Shown here: positions 1-8,513 of the stretch, piece after piece
How the letters are laid out: each line of letters begins with the position of its first letter
How positions within the stretch are numbered: the first letter of the stretch is position 1
The notes under the pieces: generated by a model
Told to the model about the DNA's origin: nothing
The model's input: only the letters and a program-made list of their open reading frames with translations
The model's database searches: none
Translations under genes and position numbers: made by a program
NCBI RefSeq assembly: GCF_002879865.1
Contig: NZ_PNXY01000018.1
Coordinates: forward strand, 62,001-126,000
Direction of reading: 5' to 3'
DNA: 64,000 bases
Origin: Paraburkholderia rhynchosiae
GTDB lineage: Bacteria; Pseudomonadota; Gammaproteobacteria; Burkholderiales; Burkholderiaceae

Positions 1-227
1 GGATGCCAGATATCGGCTACGTGCAAAAACGCGGCGCGTTCGAGACCGATGTCGATAAACGCCGATTGCATGCCGGGCAGCACACGCACGACCTTGCCGA
101 GATAGACGTTGCCGACGCGGCCCCGCGACAACGTTCGTTCGACGTGAAGTTCCTGGACGGCGCCTTGCTGGACGAGCGCGACGCGCGTTTCCTGCGGCGT
201 GACATTGATCAGGATTTCTTCATTCAT
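1..227 (-). CDS. rng: Ribonuclease G, N-terminal part (cut by window edge)
   Basis: The first 75 residues are present, starting MNEEILINVTPQETRVALVQ; the rest lies beyond the window. The opening beta segment and the following S1-like RNA-binding stretch (about residues 38-68, with GNVYLGKVVRVLPGMQSAF) match the start of the RNase E/G family. RNase G is a cytoplasmic endoribonuclease that matures the 16S rRNA 5' end and degrades some mRNAs. The start lies 9 bases past the maf stop on the same strand, so the two are probably co-transcribed. The short N-terminus points to RNase G rather than the larger RNase E, but the C-terminal half that separates them is not visible. Confidence 0.88.
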   Translation of the reverse strand, partial: MNEEILINVTPQETRVALVQQGAVQELHVERTLSRGRVGNVYLGKVVRVLPGMQSAFIDIGLERAAFLHVADIWH

Positions 228-236
228 GGTCTTGTT

Positions 237-866
237 CTAGAAGTCGATGCGCGCTGCACGCAGGAGGGCAGCGGTTTCAAAAAGCGGCAAACCCATGATA
301 CCTGAATAGGACCCGTGGATATGCTCGATGAACTCAGCGGCACGCCCTTGCACGCCATAGGCGCCCGCCTTGCCGAGCGGCTCGCCGCTTGCCACGTAGC
401 GACGAATCGCGTCTCGGTGCATTGCAGCAAAGCGCACCGTCGACACAGAGAGCGCGGCAGGCAACAACTCTCCGTCGGCATCCACCACGGCGACGGCGGT
501 CAGCACTTCGTGATCGCGGCCCGCGAGACGCGTGAGCATCGCAAAGGCATCGTCGGCATCGAGCGGTTTGCCGAGGATCACATCGTCGATCGTAACGGTT
601 GTATCCGCAACCAGAACCGGTCGCGCAACATGATCGCCGGCCAGCAGGCGGGCGCGCGCGGCTCGCGCTTTGGCCACGCATACGCGCTGCACGTAGTCGT
701 GCGCACGTTCGCCGGGCAACTCGGTTTCGAGTGCTTCGGCATCTTCATCGGGGCGCGGCAGTAGCAGCTCGAAGCGAACGCCGATCTGTTGCAACAACTC
801 CTGGCGGCGTGGGCTTTGCGACGCGAGATACACGAGCGGATGCAGCGAAGCGGCGGACGTTGGCAT
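237..866 (-). CDS. maf: Maf-family nucleoside triphosphate pyrophosphatase
   Basis: This 209-residue protein carries the Maf signature near the N-terminus (LASQSPRRQELL, about residues 14-25), the ADTTV motif near residue 88 and the conserved GKAGAYGVQG stretch near residue 165. Maf/YhdE proteins hydrolyse dTTP, UTP and modified pyrimidine nucleotides to monophosphates, a house-cleaning role also linked to control of septum formation. The length is slightly above the usual 190-200. It lies between rlmH and rng on the same strand, a common arrangement in betaproteobacteria. Which nucleotide it prefers cannot be settled from sequence alone. Confidence 0.9.
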   Translation of the reverse strand: MPTSAASLHPLVYLASQSPRRQELLQQIGVRFELLLPRPDEDAEALETELPGERAHDYVQRVCVAKARAARARLLAGDHVARPVLVADTTVTIDDVILGKPLDADDAFAMLTRLAGRDHEVLTAVAVVDADGELLPAALSVSTVRFAAMHRDAIRRYVASGEPLGKAGAYGVQGRAAEFIEHIHGSYSGIMGLPLFETAALLRAARIDF

Positions 867-1042
867 GAAAAGGTCTCGTTGGAACGGATGGCATGAGCGC
901 GCGCCCGGGTGCTCGCGCAGCGTTGTGCGGCGCTTCGCGAATCACGCGAAGAACGCATTTGCGCGCCGGAACCGCAGCAGCCTGGATCGCGAGACGAAAG
1001 CGCGCGCCGATAAGCGCGCGCAGCGTCACGGGCCGCGTTCGC

Positions 1043-1513
1043 TCACGCGCGATGATAGGGGTGATTTTGCGTGATGGTCCACGCGCGGTAAAGCTGTTCG
1101 GCGAGCAGCACACGCACCATCGCGTGCGGCAACGTAAGGCTCGAGACGCGCAGCAGCATATCGGCGTGAGCCTTCAGTTCGGGATCGAGTCCGTCGGCGC
1201 CGCCAATCAGAAACGCGACGTCGCGGCCATCCTGCTGCCAGCCGGGCAGAGCGCCGGCAAGCTGCATTGTGGTCCAGTCCTTGCCGCGTTCGTCGAGTGC
1301 GACAATGCGTGCGTTCTTCGGCAACGCGGCTTCGATCTTTAGCCGCTCCGCTGCCATCACGCTTTCCGCCGGACGGCCCGACGAACGCTGCTCCGGCTTG
1401 ATCTCGCGCAGTTCGATACGTAGCTCCGGCGGCATACGCTTCGCGTATTCGTCGAAGCCAGTCGCGATCCAGTCGGGCATCTTGTGACCGACGGCCAGAA
1501 TGTGCAGTTTCAT
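1043..1513 (-). CDS. rlmH: 23S rRNA (pseudouridine1915-N3)-methyltransferase
   Basis: The 156-residue protein begins MKLHILAVGHKMPDWI and ends with the RlmH tail rich in Tyr and His (YRAWTITQNHPYHRA). The SPOUT fold SAM-binding knot is visible as FLIGGADGLDPELK followed by LRVSSLTLPHAMVRVLLAEQLYRA. RlmH methylates pseudouridine 1915 in helix 69 of 23S rRNA, acting on the assembled 70S ribosome. The length is normal for the family. It is 72 bases downstream of rsfS on the same strand, and the two are neighbours in many proteobacteria, which fits a shared role in ribosome maturation. Confidence 0.95.
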   Translation of the reverse strand: MKLHILAVGHKMPDWIATGFDEYAKRMPPELRIELREIKPEQRSSGRPAESVMAAERLKIEAALPKNARIVALDERGKDWTTMQLAGALPGWQQDGRDVAFLIGGADGLDPELKAHADMLLRVSSLTLPHAMVRVLLAEQLYRAWTITQNHPYHRA

Positions 1514-1585
1514 TGACGCTCTACAGGTCTACTCACGGACTTCAGTAGCACAGCGAGCCGGTCGAGTGAGCCGGTCAAACCCTGC

Positions 1586-2041
1586 TCACTTGCGGCGCAC
1601 GGCCGTCTTGCGTGCGGGCTTCTTCGCAGCGGGCGCCTCTTCGTCCTCTTCCTCTTCGTCGGGCTCGCTCGCGCGCGCGCCGCCGAACGGATCGGGCGTG
1701 GACAGCTTGAGGCGCACCGGCTTGTCGCCCCAGATTTCCTCGAGGTTGTAGTACTGGCGCAGCGCGGGTTGCAGGATGTGGACGATCGCGTCGCCGCAAT
1801 CCACCAGCACCCATTCGCCGATGTCCTCGCCCTCGGTGCTGATGATGTCGCCGCCGGCTTCCTTGACGCCTTCGCGGACGCTCGAGGCCAGCGCCTTGGT
1901 TTGCCGGTTCGAGGTGCCGCTCGCGACGATCACGCGATCGAACAGCGCGGTCAGGTGGCTGGTGTTGAACACCTTGATGTCTTGCGCTTTGACGTCTTCG
2001 AGAGCGTCGACGATCACGCGTTGCAGTTTGCGAATATCCAT
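1586..2041 (-). CDS. rsfS: Ribosomal silencing factor RsfS
   Basis: The start at 2041 (MDIRKLQRVIVDALEDVKAQ) is chosen because it begins the conserved domain and lies 4 bases past the nadD stop; a longer upstream frame exists but has no family character. The 151-residue product has the RsfS/DUF143 core (residues 1-105, with WVLVDCGDAIVHILQP). RsfS binds ribosomal protein uL14 and blocks subunit joining in starvation. The C-terminal 35 residues form an acidic run (EPDEEEEDEEA) followed by a basic Lys/Arg tail, a low-complexity extension absent from shorter homologues and probably disordered. Confidence 0.93.
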   Translation of the reverse strand: MDIRKLQRVIVDALEDVKAQDIKVFNTSHLTALFDRVIVASGTSNRQTKALASSVREGVKEAGGDIISTEGEDIGEWVLVDCGDAIVHILQPALRQYYNLEEIWGDKPVRLKLSTPDPFGGARASEPDEEEEDEEAPAAKKPARKTAVRRK

Positions 2042-2045
2042 GAGG

Positions 2046-2786
2046 TTACCGGTGGTACAGATGATGTTGAAGAATGTAGTCCCACACCGCGGTGGGGACG
2101 TGGCTTGCGGCCTCGCCCTGTTGTTCGCCGCCCACGTGAGCAAGCCGCTGGCTCACCTGTTCACGCAGATGCGCGCGAATGTCGGTGGCCGAGACGTTGA
2201 ACGCAAGCGTCGTGTCGATCAGCAAGTGGCCGCAAGGCGTGGCTTGCAGAACGTCGGCGCGGGCACGGCGCGCGTCGATTTCCTTCGCGACCGCAGGCGG
2301 TATCGACGCGAGATCGAAACCGGGCCGCGTGGCCGCGCAGATGTGGGCGAAGTCGAACAGGCGCCGCCAGTCGCGCCATGTGTCGAGATGCACCAGTTGA
2401 TCCGCGCCGATCAGCAGCGCGATCGACGCCTCGTTGCCTTCGCGTTCGCGCCAGTGCTGCAGCGTGTCGATCGTATAGGTCGGGCCTTCGTGCTCGATCT
2501 CATCGGTGGCGACTCGCACCGTCACGCCCGGCAGTTTCAGCTCGCTCGCCGCCGCGCGCGTCATGGCAAGACGGTGCACGGCCGGCGACACGTCCGCTTT
2601 CTGCCAGGGCTGGCCGGCCGGCAGCAGCACGAGCTCGGTCAGTTGCAGCACGTCGGCGAAACGCCGCGCGAGCGCGAGGTGGCCGTCGTGGATCGGATCG
2701 AAAGTGCCGCCGAGCAAACCGATCCGGCGAGGCAGTGCAGCGGGATGAGCGTTCGGCTTCAGGTGAAGATCCTTTGTCGTAGCCAC
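2046..2786 (-). CDS. nadD: Nicotinate-nucleotide adenylyltransferase
   Basis: This 246-residue protein contains the nucleotidyltransferase motif GGTFDPIHDGH at residues 26-36 and the C-terminal NVSATDIRAHL motif that contacts ATP. NadD joins ATP and nicotinate mononucleotide to form deamido-NAD, a required step of NAD synthesis. The predicted start is a GTG codon at 2786. About 20 residues precede the Rossmann strand, so a later start is possible but none is better supported. It lies between hemF and rsfS on one strand with a 4-base gap to rsfS, suggesting co-transcription. Confidence 0.94.
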   Translation of the reverse strand: MATTKDLHLKPNAHPAALPRRIGLLGGTFDPIHDGHLALARRFADVLQLTELVLLPAGQPWQKADVSPAVHRLAMTRAAASELKLPGVTVRVATDEIEHEGPTYTIDTLQHWREREGNEASIALLIGADQLVHLDTWRDWRRLFDFAHICAATRPGFDLASIPPAVAKEIDARRARADVLQATPCGHLLIDTTLAFNVSATDIRAHLREQVSQRLAHVGGEQQGEAASHVPTAVWDYILQHHLYHR

Positions 2787-2805
2787 GTGTGGAGCGGTGC
2801 CGGCC

Positions 2806-3729
2806 TCACACCCACTCGCGCGGCACGAGAAAATCGCTATAGAGGCGCGCTTCCGGCGTGCCCGGTTCGGGATGCCAGTTGTAGCGCCAGTTCACCACAG
2901 GCGGCATCGACATCAGGATCGATTCGGTGCGTCCGCCGCTCTGCAGCCCAAACAGTGTGCCACGGTCGAAGACCAGATTGAACTCGACATAGCGCCCGCG
3001 CCGATACGCCTGGAAATCGCGCTCGGCCTGGCCGTACGGAATGTTGCGGCGCTTTTCGATGATCGGCAGGTAGGCTTTGAGGAATCCGTCGCCCACGCTT
3101 TTCAGCATCGTGAAGGATTGATCGAAGCCCGGCTCGGAGAAGTCGTCGAAAAAAATCCCGCCAATGCCGCGCGGCTCGTTCCTGTGCTTGAGGAAGAAAT
3201 ACTCGTCGCACCAGCGCTTGAAACTGGGGTAGAGGTCCGCGCCATAAGGCTCGAGCGCATCGCGGCAGGTGCGATGGAAATGCTGCGCGTCTTCTTCATA
3301 GCCGTAATACGGCGTCAGATCCATGCCGCCGCCGAACCAGAACACTGGCTCTTCGCCAGCCTTGGTCGCGATCAGCAGGCGCACATTCATATGCACGGTT
3401 GGGCAGTGCGGATTGTGCGGGTGCAGCACGAGTGACACACCCATTGCTTCGAAGCCGCGCCCGGCCAGTTGCGGGCGCGCGGCGCTCGCCGAACCCGGCA
3501 ACGCGTCGCCCGCGACGTCGGAGAAGCCGATGCCCGCGCGCTCGAAAAAGTTACCGCCTTCGAGAATTCGCGTGCAGCCGCCGCCGCGCAGCTTGTCGCC
3601 CGGCGCGCGCTGCCATGCGTCGGTGGCGAACGGCGTGCCGTCGAACGCGCCCAACGTATCGGCGATATGCGTTTGCAGGCCTTGCAGCCAGGTGCGCACG
3701 GCTTGTGCGTCGTAGCTCGAATCGGTCAT
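2806..3729 (-). CDS. hemF: Aerobic coproporphyrinogen III oxidase
   Basis: The product (307 residues from MTDSSYDAQAV) is a full-length oxygen-dependent coproporphyrinogen III oxidase. Family hallmarks include FFERAGIGFSDVAG, the metal and substrate region WFGGGMDLTPYYGYEEDAQH and RGIGGIFFDDFSEPGF. It catalyses two oxidative decarboxylations giving protoporphyrinogen IX in haem synthesis. I chose the start at 3729; an in-frame ATG at 3753 would add eight mostly Pro/Ala residues, and neither has a strong ribosome-binding site. It sits between purD and nadD on the same strand. Needing molecular oxygen, it fits an aerobic lifestyle together with the complex I genes in this window. Confidence 0.94.
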   Translation of the reverse strand: MTDSSYDAQAVRTWLQGLQTHIADTLGAFDGTPFATDAWQRAPGDKLRGGGCTRILEGGNFFERAGIGFSDVAGDALPGSASAARPQLAGRGFEAMGVSLVLHPHNPHCPTVHMNVRLLIATKAGEEPVFWFGGGMDLTPYYGYEEDAQHFHRTCRDALEPYGADLYPSFKRWCDEYFFLKHRNEPRGIGGIFFDDFSEPGFDQSFTMLKSVGDGFLKAYLPIIEKRRNIPYGQAERDFQAYRRGRYVEFNLVFDRGTLFGLQSGGRTESILMSMPPVVNWRYNWHPEPGTPEARLYSDFLVPREWV

Positions 3730-4013
3730 CAATGCAGGTGCTGGAGGCGGCATGTGGATGCCGCGGGTTCATCGTAAGTAGAGCCGCGCCGCATTTGGCG
3801 GATGCCGCCGCGAAGACGTGGACGTTCGGTCGGCGTTGCTGCGTGGCGGTGATCCATTGCGCGGCCGTTGCGCCGAGGCTTCAACGGAAGAGGGCCCGAA
3901 CTTCGAAGCCCCTGACCGCCTTGAACCGCTACCGACGGCGCGCCTGGCAAGCGCCGCCGCAAACCCGCAGTGTAGCGCCGTTGGCGCGGAACACGGGCGA
4001 GCGGACTAGCGGC

Positions 4014-5312
4014 TTAGTGCTTGCCTTCTGTCTTGGCGTCGTGCTTGCGGTTCAACGCGCGATAGCCGATGTCGCGCCGGTACTGCATGCCGTCGAACGA
4101 GATCTGGTTGATCGTTTCATACGCGACGGACTGTGCGCTGCGCACCGAATCGGCCAGACCGACCACGCACAGCACGCGGCCGCCCGACGTGGTCAGCTTG
4201 CCTTCCTTGAGCGTGGTGCCGGCATGGAACGTGACCGAATCCGCGGTTTCGGCGGGAATGTCGTTGATGCGGTCGCCCTTGCGCGGCGTGTCCGGATAGT
4301 TGTGTGCGGCGAGCACCACGCCGAGCGCGGTGCGGCGGTCCCACTCCAGTTCTACCGTATCCAGCGTGCCGGCGATTGCCTGCTCGACCACCTTCGAATA
4401 GTCGCCCTTCAGACGCGCCATGATCGGCTGCGTTTCCGGGTCACCCATGCGGCAGTTGAACTCGAGCGTCTTCGGATTGCCTTGCGCGTCGATCATCAGG
4501 CCGGCGTACAGGAAACCGGTGTAGCGGATGCCTTCCTTCTCCATGCCGCGCACGGTCGGCAGGATGATTTCGCGCATCACGCGCGCATGCAGTTGCGGCG
4601 TGACGATCGGCGCGGGCGAGTACGCGCCCATGCCGCCGGTGTTCGGGCCCTGGTCGCCGTCGAAGAGGCGCTTGTGGTCCTGACTCGACGCAAGCGGCAG
4701 CACATGCTTGCCGTCGACCATCACGATAAAGCTCGCTTCCTCGCCCCTCAGGAACTCCTCGATCACGACGCGCGCGCCCGCGTCGCCCAGCTTGTTGTCC
4801 GACAGCATCATGTCGACGGCGGCGTGTGCTTCTTCCAGCGTTTGCGCGACCACCACGCCCTTGCCGGCAGCCAGGCCGTCGGCCTTGATGACGATCGGCG
4901 CGCCCTTCGCGTCGAGATAGGCGTGCGCGGCGGCGACGTCGGCGAAGGTTTCGTATTCCGCCGTCGGGATCGCATGGCGCTTCATGAACGCCTTCGCGAA
5001 GTCTTTCGAGCTTTCGAGCTGGGCGGCTTCCTTAGTCGGCCCGAAAATCTTCAGACCGCGCGAGCGGAACAGATTGACGATACCTGCTGCCAGCGGCGCT
5101 TCCGGACCGACCAGCGTGAAGGCGATCTGTTCTTTTTCGACGAAATCGGCGAGCGCGGCCGGCTCGGTGATGTCGACGTTGCGCAGACGCTCGTCCTGAG
5201 CGGTGCCGCCGTTGCCAGGCGCCACGTAGACGAGCTGGACCCGCGGCGATTGCGCGAGCTTCCATGCGAGCGCATGTTCGCGACCGCCGGAACCGACGAC
5301 GAGTAACTTCAT
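4014..5312 (-). CDS. purD: Phosphoribosylamine-glycine ligase
   Basis: The 432-residue protein begins MKLLVVGSGGREHALAWKLA, the GARS N-terminal domain, followed by an ATP-grasp domain (about 100-330, with IVIKADGLAAGKGVVVA and the metal-binding EFNCRMGDPETQ) and a C-terminal barrel. PurD makes glycinamide ribonucleotide from phosphoribosylamine, glycine and ATP, the second step of purine synthesis. Length is normal. It follows yebC on the same strand, but a strong terminator at 5504-5540 lies between them, so purD probably has its own promoter in the 190 bases upstream. I could not identify that promoter with confidence. Confidence 0.95.
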   Translation of the reverse strand: MKLLVVGSGGREHALAWKLAQSPRVQLVYVAPGNGGTAQDERLRNVDITEPAALADFVEKEQIAFTLVGPEAPLAAGIVNLFRSRGLKIFGPTKEAAQLESSKDFAKAFMKRHAIPTAEYETFADVAAAHAYLDAKGAPIVIKADGLAAGKGVVVAQTLEEAHAAVDMMLSDNKLGDAGARVVIEEFLRGEEASFIVMVDGKHVLPLASSQDHKRLFDGDQGPNTGGMGAYSPAPIVTPQLHARVMREIILPTVRGMEKEGIRYTGFLYAGLMIDAQGNPKTLEFNCRMGDPETQPIMARLKGDYSKVVEQAIAGTLDTVELEWDRRTALGVVLAAHNYPDTPRKGDRINDIPAETADSVTFHAGTTLKEGKLTTSGGRVLCVVGLADSVRSAQSVAYETINQISFDGMQYRRDIGYRALNRKHDAKTEGKH

Positions 5313-5503
5313 GTGAATCCCCGAGACTTAAAAACCATAAACGGCGCACGCGGTGGCGAGCCGTGAAAATAACAGTGGGTCACGCCATGCTCGCCGCCAG
5401 ATGGGGCGGACGCAACGCACGACGAACCCGGACGAAAGCGGCGCGGTGCGACCCGCGGCACAACCTGACGCGCGTGATGTCGGCCACGCCCGCTCAGCAG
5501 CAA

Positions 5504-5540
5504 CGTGAAAGCCTGCCGGCGGAGTGACGCGCCGGCAGGC
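5504..5540 (-). terminator. Rho-independent terminator downstream of yebC
   Basis: A perfect 11-base inverted repeat (GCCTGCCGGCG and its complement, arms 5511-5521 and 5530-5540) with an 8-base loop lies immediately past the yebC stop. On the minus strand the stem is followed by a short run TTTC. The T-tract is weak but the stem is very stable. It would end yebC transcription before purD. Confidence 0.7.
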
Positions 5541-5544
5541 AGCT

Positions 5545-6273
5545 TCATTCGTCGGCGATCGCGGCGTTTGTATAGACTTCCTGCACGTCGTCCAGATTTT
5601 CCAGCGCGTCGAGCAGCTTCTGCATTTTGACCGCGTCGTCGCCGGTGAATTCGACTTCCGTCTGAGGTTTCATCGTCACCTCGGCCACTTCCGCCTTGAA
5701 GCCCGCAGCTTCGAGCGCGGTCTTCACCTTGGGGAAATCGTTCGGCGGGCACAGCACTTCGATACTGCCGTCTTCGTTCGTGACGACGTCGTCGGCGCCG
5801 GCTTCGAGCGCGGCTTCCATCAGCTTGTCTTCGGGCGTGCCGGGCGCAAACAGGAACTGGCCGACGTGATCGAACATGAACGACACGGAGCCGTCTGTGC
5901 CCATGTTGCCGCCATTCTTTGAGAACGCGTGACGCACTTCCGCCACCGTGCGCGTGCGGTTGTCGGTCATCGTGTCGACGATCACCGCGGCACCGCCGAT
6001 GCCATAGCCTTCGTAGCGGATTTCTTCGTAAGTTGCGCCGTCGACGCCGCCCACGCCGCGCTGGATCGCGCGGTTGACGTTGTCTTTGGGCATGTTGGCG
6101 TCATACGCCTTTTCGACGGCCAGCCGCAGACGCGGGTTGGAGTCGATGTCGCCGCCGCCCATGCGCGCCGCGACCTGGATTTCCTTGATGAGCCGCGTCC
6201 AGACCTTGCCGCGCTTGGCGTCGGCCGCTGCTTTTTTATGCTTGATGTTGGCCCATTTCGAATGACCCGCCAT
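5545..6273 (-). CDS. yebC: YebC/PmpR-family DNA-binding or translation factor
   Basis: The start MAGHSKWANIKHKK at 6273 is the near-invariant N-terminus of the YebC/TACO1 family and gives 242 residues, the usual length; the same frame stays open upstream without family character. Conserved stretches include RIIKEIQVAAR-like helix (here RLIKEIQVAARMGG), NMPKDNVNRAIQRG and YEGYGIGGAAVIVDTMTDNR. Members have been described as transcriptional regulators (PmpR) and as factors that relieve ribosome stalling at proline-rich sequences. Sequence alone does not choose between these roles. It is followed by a terminator and so looks monocistronic. Confidence 0.93.
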   Translation of the reverse strand: MAGHSKWANIKHKKAAADAKRGKVWTRLIKEIQVAARMGGGDIDSNPRLRLAVEKAYDANMPKDNVNRAIQRGVGGVDGATYEEIRYEGYGIGGAAVIVDTMTDNRTRTVAEVRHAFSKNGGNMGTDGSVSFMFDHVGQFLFAPGTPEDKLMEAALEAGADDVVTNEDGSIEVLCPPNDFPKVKTALEAAGFKAEVAEVTMKPQTEVEFTGDDAVKMQKLLDALENLDDVQEVYTNAAIADE

Positions 6274-6740
6274 ACCTTTCTCCGTCGCGCGCGCCAGCGG
6301 GGCGCACGCATAGTGCAATTGTCGTTGCGATTCCGGGCGCTCGTGCGTGAGATTGCGAGCTTGCGCCTCGATGTCAAATTCGTGCTCAGTCTTGTCAGGT
6401 CGACCGCGTCGGGCCAGGCCCGGCTGGCGGCTGCGAAGCGCGGTGGCGACGTCGACGCGCGACACAACACGCAGCGCAATACAGGGTGCGGCCCAGCGTC
6501 CGGCCCGCGGCGCTGCGGCTGGCGCGCGCCAAATACCGCGTCAGCTCGCCCGGTCCACTTGCGTGGCCCGCCGGAACATGCGATGTACGTGGCGTTGCCG
6601 CAAGCAGAGCCACCCTTTGAGCGGATTCGAATTTTATCACGCCGGCGGGGCACGGCAGAGACAGACGTCGGTGCAAACTGCACGGAAACCGCGCCGCGGC
6701 GGCGTCAAGCGCGTGTCGTCGGCCCTTTTTCTGGCGACCC
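6274..6740. other. 467-base intergenic region upstream of yebC
   Basis: No convincing gene is present between upp and yebC, which point the same way. On the minus strand a perfect -35 hexamer TTGACA lies at 6372-6377, but what follows at the right spacing (AATCTC) is a poor -10. Further upstream an extended -10 (TGATAAAAT, hexamer at 6631-6636) could start a transcript with a leader of about 350 bases. The region is GC-rich apart from those patches. Either element could drive yebC; neither is complete. Confidence 0.35.
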
Positions 6741-7391
6741 TCAGTTCTTCGTCCCAAACAACCGGTCGCCGGCGTCGCCCAAACCCGGCACGATGTACGC
6801 GTGCTCGTTCAGGTGCGAGTCGAGCGACGCAACATAGAGCTTGACGTCCGGATGCGCGTCCTGGAACACCTGCACGCCTTCGGGCGCGGCAACCAGCGCG
6901 AGGAACAGGATGTTCTCGCCGGCCACGTTGCGGCGCTTGAGCACGTCGACGGCGTGCACGGCCGAGTAGCCCGTCGCGACCATCGGATCGCACAGAATGA
7001 ACACGCGGTCTTCCAGATCGGGCAGGCGCACGAGGTATTCGACCGGCCGGTGGTCTTCCGCGCGATACACGCCGATGTGGCCCACGCGCGCCGACGGCAC
7101 GAGTTCGAGCAAGCCGTCCGACATGCCGATGCCGGCACGCAGCACTGGCACGATCGCCAGCTTCTTGCCGGCGATCACCGGCGCGTCGATCTCGACGAGC
7201 GGCGTATTCAGGCGGCGCGTGGTCATTGGCAGATTGCGGGTGATTTCGTAGCCCATCAGCAGCGTGATCTCGCGCAGCAATTCGCGGAACGTCCGCGTGG
7301 ACGTGTCCCGGTCGCGCATGTGCGACAGCTTGTGCTGGATCAGAGGGTGATCGAGGATGAAAAGATTGGGGAAACGGCTGTCCTGAGTCAT
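6741..7391 (-). CDS. upp: Uracil phosphoribosyltransferase
   Basis: The 216-residue protein starts MTQDSRFPNLFILDHPLIQH and has the PRPP-binding loop FILCDPMVATGYSAVHAVDVL and the uracil-binding C-terminal stretch YIVPGLGDAGDRLFGTK. UPRT converts uracil and PRPP to UMP, a pyrimidine salvage step in the cytoplasm. The start codon at 7391 gives the family's usual N-terminus and length; the much longer open frame upstream on this strand has no homology character. A palindromic sequence lies 30 bases upstream and may act in its expression. It is divergent from the SDR gene at 7647. Confidence 0.96.
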   Translation of the reverse strand: MTQDSRFPNLFILDHPLIQHKLSHMRDRDTSTRTFRELLREITLLMGYEITRNLPMTTRRLNTPLVEIDAPVIAGKKLAIVPVLRAGIGMSDGLLELVPSARVGHIGVYRAEDHRPVEYLVRLPDLEDRVFILCDPMVATGYSAVHAVDVLKRRNVAGENILFLALVAAPEGVQVFQDAHPDVKLYVASLDSHLNEHAYIVPGLGDAGDRLFGTKN

Positions 7392-7420
7392 GGCGGGGGC
7401 GCGAGCGGCGGCTAAAAGGT

Positions 7421-7445
7421 CGAATCGGCCGATTCGGCCGATTCG
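7421..7445. promoter_or_regulatory. Palindrome plus half-repeat upstream of upp
   Basis: A perfect 16-base palindrome CGAATCGGCCGATTCG occupies 7421-7436 and its right half (GCCGATTCG) is repeated directly at 7437-7445. It lies 30-54 bases upstream of the upp start in the divergent upp/SDR intergenic region. It could be a protein-binding site or an RNA hairpin in the upp leader. No known operator is recognised. Confidence 0.4.
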
Positions 7446-7646
7446 GGGATCGGTTCGGCGCTCCGCGCGGCCGGCGCAAACAACTTGCGACGACCGGCGC
7501 ACGCGCCACGGCGCAAGTTTACCGAAAGAGTACCTCCCGAAGATACCGGAGATTGCAGCGGCCCGGCGCACTCCGGCACCGATTCTTCTAGAATCGGGGG
7601 AAACTTTGCAACCATCGGGCAAGACGCCAGCGAGGAGAACGCATAC

Positions 7647-8426
7647 ATGGACATGGGAATCGCAGGACGCACGGCGCTGGTTTGCGCGGCGAGCAAGGGG
7701 TTGGGGCGCGGCTGCGCCGAAGCGCTCGCCGCCGAAGGCGTCAACCTGACAATCGTCGCGCGCACCGCCGGGACGCTCGAGGCGACGGCTGCCGAGATTC
7801 GCCGGCAAAGCGGCGTCGAAGTAAAGACGGTCGCGTGCGACATCACCACGCCCGAGGGCCGGGCTGCGGCGCTCGCGGCCTGTCCGCAGCCGGACATTCT
7901 CGTGAACAACGCGGGCGGCCCGCCGCCGGGCGACTTCCGCAACTTCACGCACGACGACTGGATTCGCGCGCTGGAGAGCAACATGCTCACGCCGATCGAA
8001 CTGATCCGCGCGACCATCGACACGATGAGTGCGCGCGGCTACGGGCGCATCGTCAACATCACGAGTTCGGCGGTGAAGGCGCCTATCGACGTGCTCGGCC
8101 TGTCGAACGGCGCACGCTCGGGGCTGACCGGCTTCGTCGCGGGTCTCGCGCGCAAGATGGCGCCCACCGGCGTCACGATCAACAACCTGCTGCCGGGCAT
8201 GTTCGACACGGATCGGATCGCCGTCACCATCGCCGCGCAAGCGAAGTCGCAAAACGTTTCGATCGACGAAGCGCGCCAGCAGCGCATGAAAACGATCCCC
8301 GCCGGACGCTTCGGCAATCGCGACGAATTCGGCCGCGCGTGCGCCTTTCTGTGCAGCGTGCATGCGGGCTACATCACCGGGCAGAACTGGCTGATTGACG
8401 GCGGCGCCTATCCCGGCACGTTCTGA
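7647..8426 (+). CDS. SDR-family protein lacking the canonical catalytic Tyr and Lys
   Basis: The start at 7647 (MDMGIAGRTALVCAASKGLG) follows a GAGGAG ribosome-binding site by nine bases and gives 259 residues. It has an SDR Rossmann fold with an altered glycine motif (AASKGLGRG) and the NNAGG structural motif. At the active site the serine is kept (IVNITSSAVK), but where YxxxK is expected the sequence reads LSNGA, so catalytic Tyr and Lys are missing. This matches the described group of beta-ketoacyl-ACP-reductase-like SDRs with an imperfect tetrad. The usual FabG-like end GYITGQNWLIDGGAYPGTF is present. Reaction and substrate unknown. It is 87 bases upstream of mgsA on the same strand. Confidence 0.85.
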   Translation: MDMGIAGRTALVCAASKGLGRGCAEALAAEGVNLTIVARTAGTLEATAAEIRRQSGVEVKTVACDITTPEGRAAALAACPQPDILVNNAGGPPPGDFRNFTHDDWIRALESNMLTPIELIRATIDTMSARGYGRIVNITSSAVKAPIDVLGLSNGARSGLTGFVAGLARKMAPTGVTINNLLPGMFDTDRIAVTIAAQAKSQNVSIDEARQQRMKTIPAGRFGNRDEFGRACAFLCSVHAGYITGQNWLIDGGAYPGTF

Positions 8427-8513
8427 ACGCAGACGTTCCGCCCTGCAGCACTTTGAGCAGCACCTCAGCAACGACTACAACGACAATCACAACGGTTCCA
8501 GGAGTCTTACGTC

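Noticed and set aside
6741..8471. A 576-residue minus-strand frame extending upp upstream across the SDR gene
   Set aside because: Only the last 216 residues match UPRT; the rest is the shadow of the divergent SDR gene and intergenic sequence.
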